Below, piece by piece: positions 63,373 to 64,000 of a stretch of 64,000 nucleotides of DNA. The notes below the pieces were generated by a model that saw only the letters and a program-made list of their open reading frames with translations, was not told the origin of the DNA and ran no database searches. The DNA comes from Acinetobacter bohemicus ANC 3994 (GTDB lineage: Bacteria; Pseudomonadota; Gammaproteobacteria; Pseudomonadales; Moraxellaceae): contig NZ_KB849164.1 in NCBI RefSeq assembly GCF_000367925.1, forward strand, positions 1,032,349 to 1,096,348, written 5' to 3'. A program made the position numbers and the translations under genes. Position 1 is the first letter of the stretch, and each line of letters opens with the position of its first letter.

Positions 63373-64000
63373 TCAACTTCTATTATAGAAAAAGTAGCCA
63401 GTTTCAGGTGAACTGGCACTCGCCATACGTTTACGTGGCATACGTCCAGCAAGAAAAGCCTCACGCCCAGCTTCAACAGCTTTTTTCATTGCCGATGCCA
63501 TCAGTACAGGATTTTGTGCTGCCGCAATTGCAGTGTTCATGAGTACACCATCACAGCCTAGCTCCATAGCAATAGCAGCATCACTTGCTGTTCCCACACC
63601 GGCATCGACCAATACAGGAACTTTGGCATTTTCTTTAATAATTGAAAGCGTATGTGGATTTAAAATCCCCAACCCAGAACCAATTAAACTCCCCAAAGGC
63701 ATAATTGCAACACAGCCCATGCTTTCTAGTTCTTGCGCAACAATTGGATCATCCGAGGTATACACCATAATTTCAAAACCATCATCAATCAATGTTCGTG
63801 CAGCTTTTAGCGTTTCTATGACATTTGGATAAAGTGTTTTTTCATCACCTAGAACCTCAAGTTTGACCAAATTATGTCCATCAAGCAGTTCACGCGCCAA
63901 CATACAGGTACGCACAGCACTCGGCGCATCAAAACACCCTGCTGTATTTGGTAAAATGGTATATTTGTCTGGTGGAAGAACTGTCAATAAATTGGGCTGG
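63373..64000 (-). CDS. thiG: Thiazole synthase ThiG (start beyond the window)
   Basis: C-terminal ~208 residues of ThiG; the frame stays open to the right edge (NLL before [17 protein letters not shown]), so the 5' end is cut off. Visible motifs: [47 protein letters not shown] and the phosphate-binding [28 protein letters not shown]. The enzyme forms the thiazole phosphate of thiamine from deoxyxylulose-5-phosphate, dehydroglycine and ThiS-thiocarboxylate. The C-terminal [15 protein letters not shown] tail is typical. Confidence 0.93.
   Translation of the reverse strand, partial: QPNLLTVLPPDKYTILPNTAGCFDAPSAVRTCMLARELLDGHNLVKLEVLGDEKTLYPNVIETLKAARTLIDDGFEIMVYTSDDPIVAQELESMGCVAIMPLGSLIGSGLGILNPHTLSIIKENAKVPVLVDAGVGTASDAAIAMELGCDGVLMNTAIAAAQNPVLMASAMKKAVEAGREAFLAGRMPRKRMASASSPETGYFFYNRS

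Overview
The window looks like an Acinetobacter chromosome, close to A. baylyi in gene order. The evidence is the complete pca-qui-pob supraoperon (pcaU, pcaIJFBDKCHG, quiBCXA, pobR, pobA), a MesD/MesX methionine synthase pair, a type VI secretion tail end, and low-GC codon use in most genes. It is read as chromosomal because it also carries a 28-base site that matches the E. coli dif sequence at 24 of 28 positions, which would put the window near the replication terminus.

Layout. 1-1.8 kb: end of a type VI secretion cluster (TagF, OmpA-like lipid/peptidoglycan-anchored protein). 1.9-19.8 kb: aromatic and hydroaromatic catabolism. Quinate and shikimate are oxidised and dehydrated in the periplasm (QuiA, QuiB, QuiC, porin QuiX) to protocatechuate; 4-hydroxybenzoate reaches protocatechuate through PobA; PcaK imports, and PcaHG, PcaB, PcaC, PcaD, PcaIJ and PcaF take it to succinyl-CoA and acetyl-CoA. 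The two IclR-type regulators PcaU and PobR sit next to recognisable palindromic operators. 19.9-20.9 kb: MaoC-like hydratase and a MarR regulator, divergent.

21.2-23.7 kb: a small decayed element bounded by two long imperfect cruciforms that carry XerC/XerD-like arms. It encodes a ribbon-helix-helix protein, an unknown small protein, a broken RstA/pII-like rolling-circle Rep and a small phage-type protein overlapping it. The right boundary contains the intact dif site. This is best explained as a CTXphi-like filamentous phage satellite (an integrative element exploiting Xer) sitting at dif. 24-30.4 kb: LysR regulator, fused indolepyruvate ferredoxin oxidoreductase, a stop-interrupted HEPN-like gene, a degenerate second dif-like scar and a DUF1826 gene.

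30.4-36.3 kb: leftward cluster of tauE-type exporter, flavin reductase, mesD, mesX, then a queH remnant and a MetF-like protein with a cysteine-rich tail. 36.4-45 kb: SnoaL-like protein, a TonB-dependent siderophore receptor, Kup, ChrB/ChrA and HchA. 45.1-56.3 kb: a GC-rich seven-gene leftward operon joining iron-uptake membrane proteins (DUF3649, PepSY, DUF3325) to a two-permease RND efflux system. Divergent from it, 56.5-63.3 kb: FecI-type sigma factor, FecR-type anti-sigma and two tandem FecA-type receptors, the second of which is a compositional mosaic. The right edge cuts thiG.

All GC statements are counts by eye on short stretches; family names come from motif recognition without database searches.
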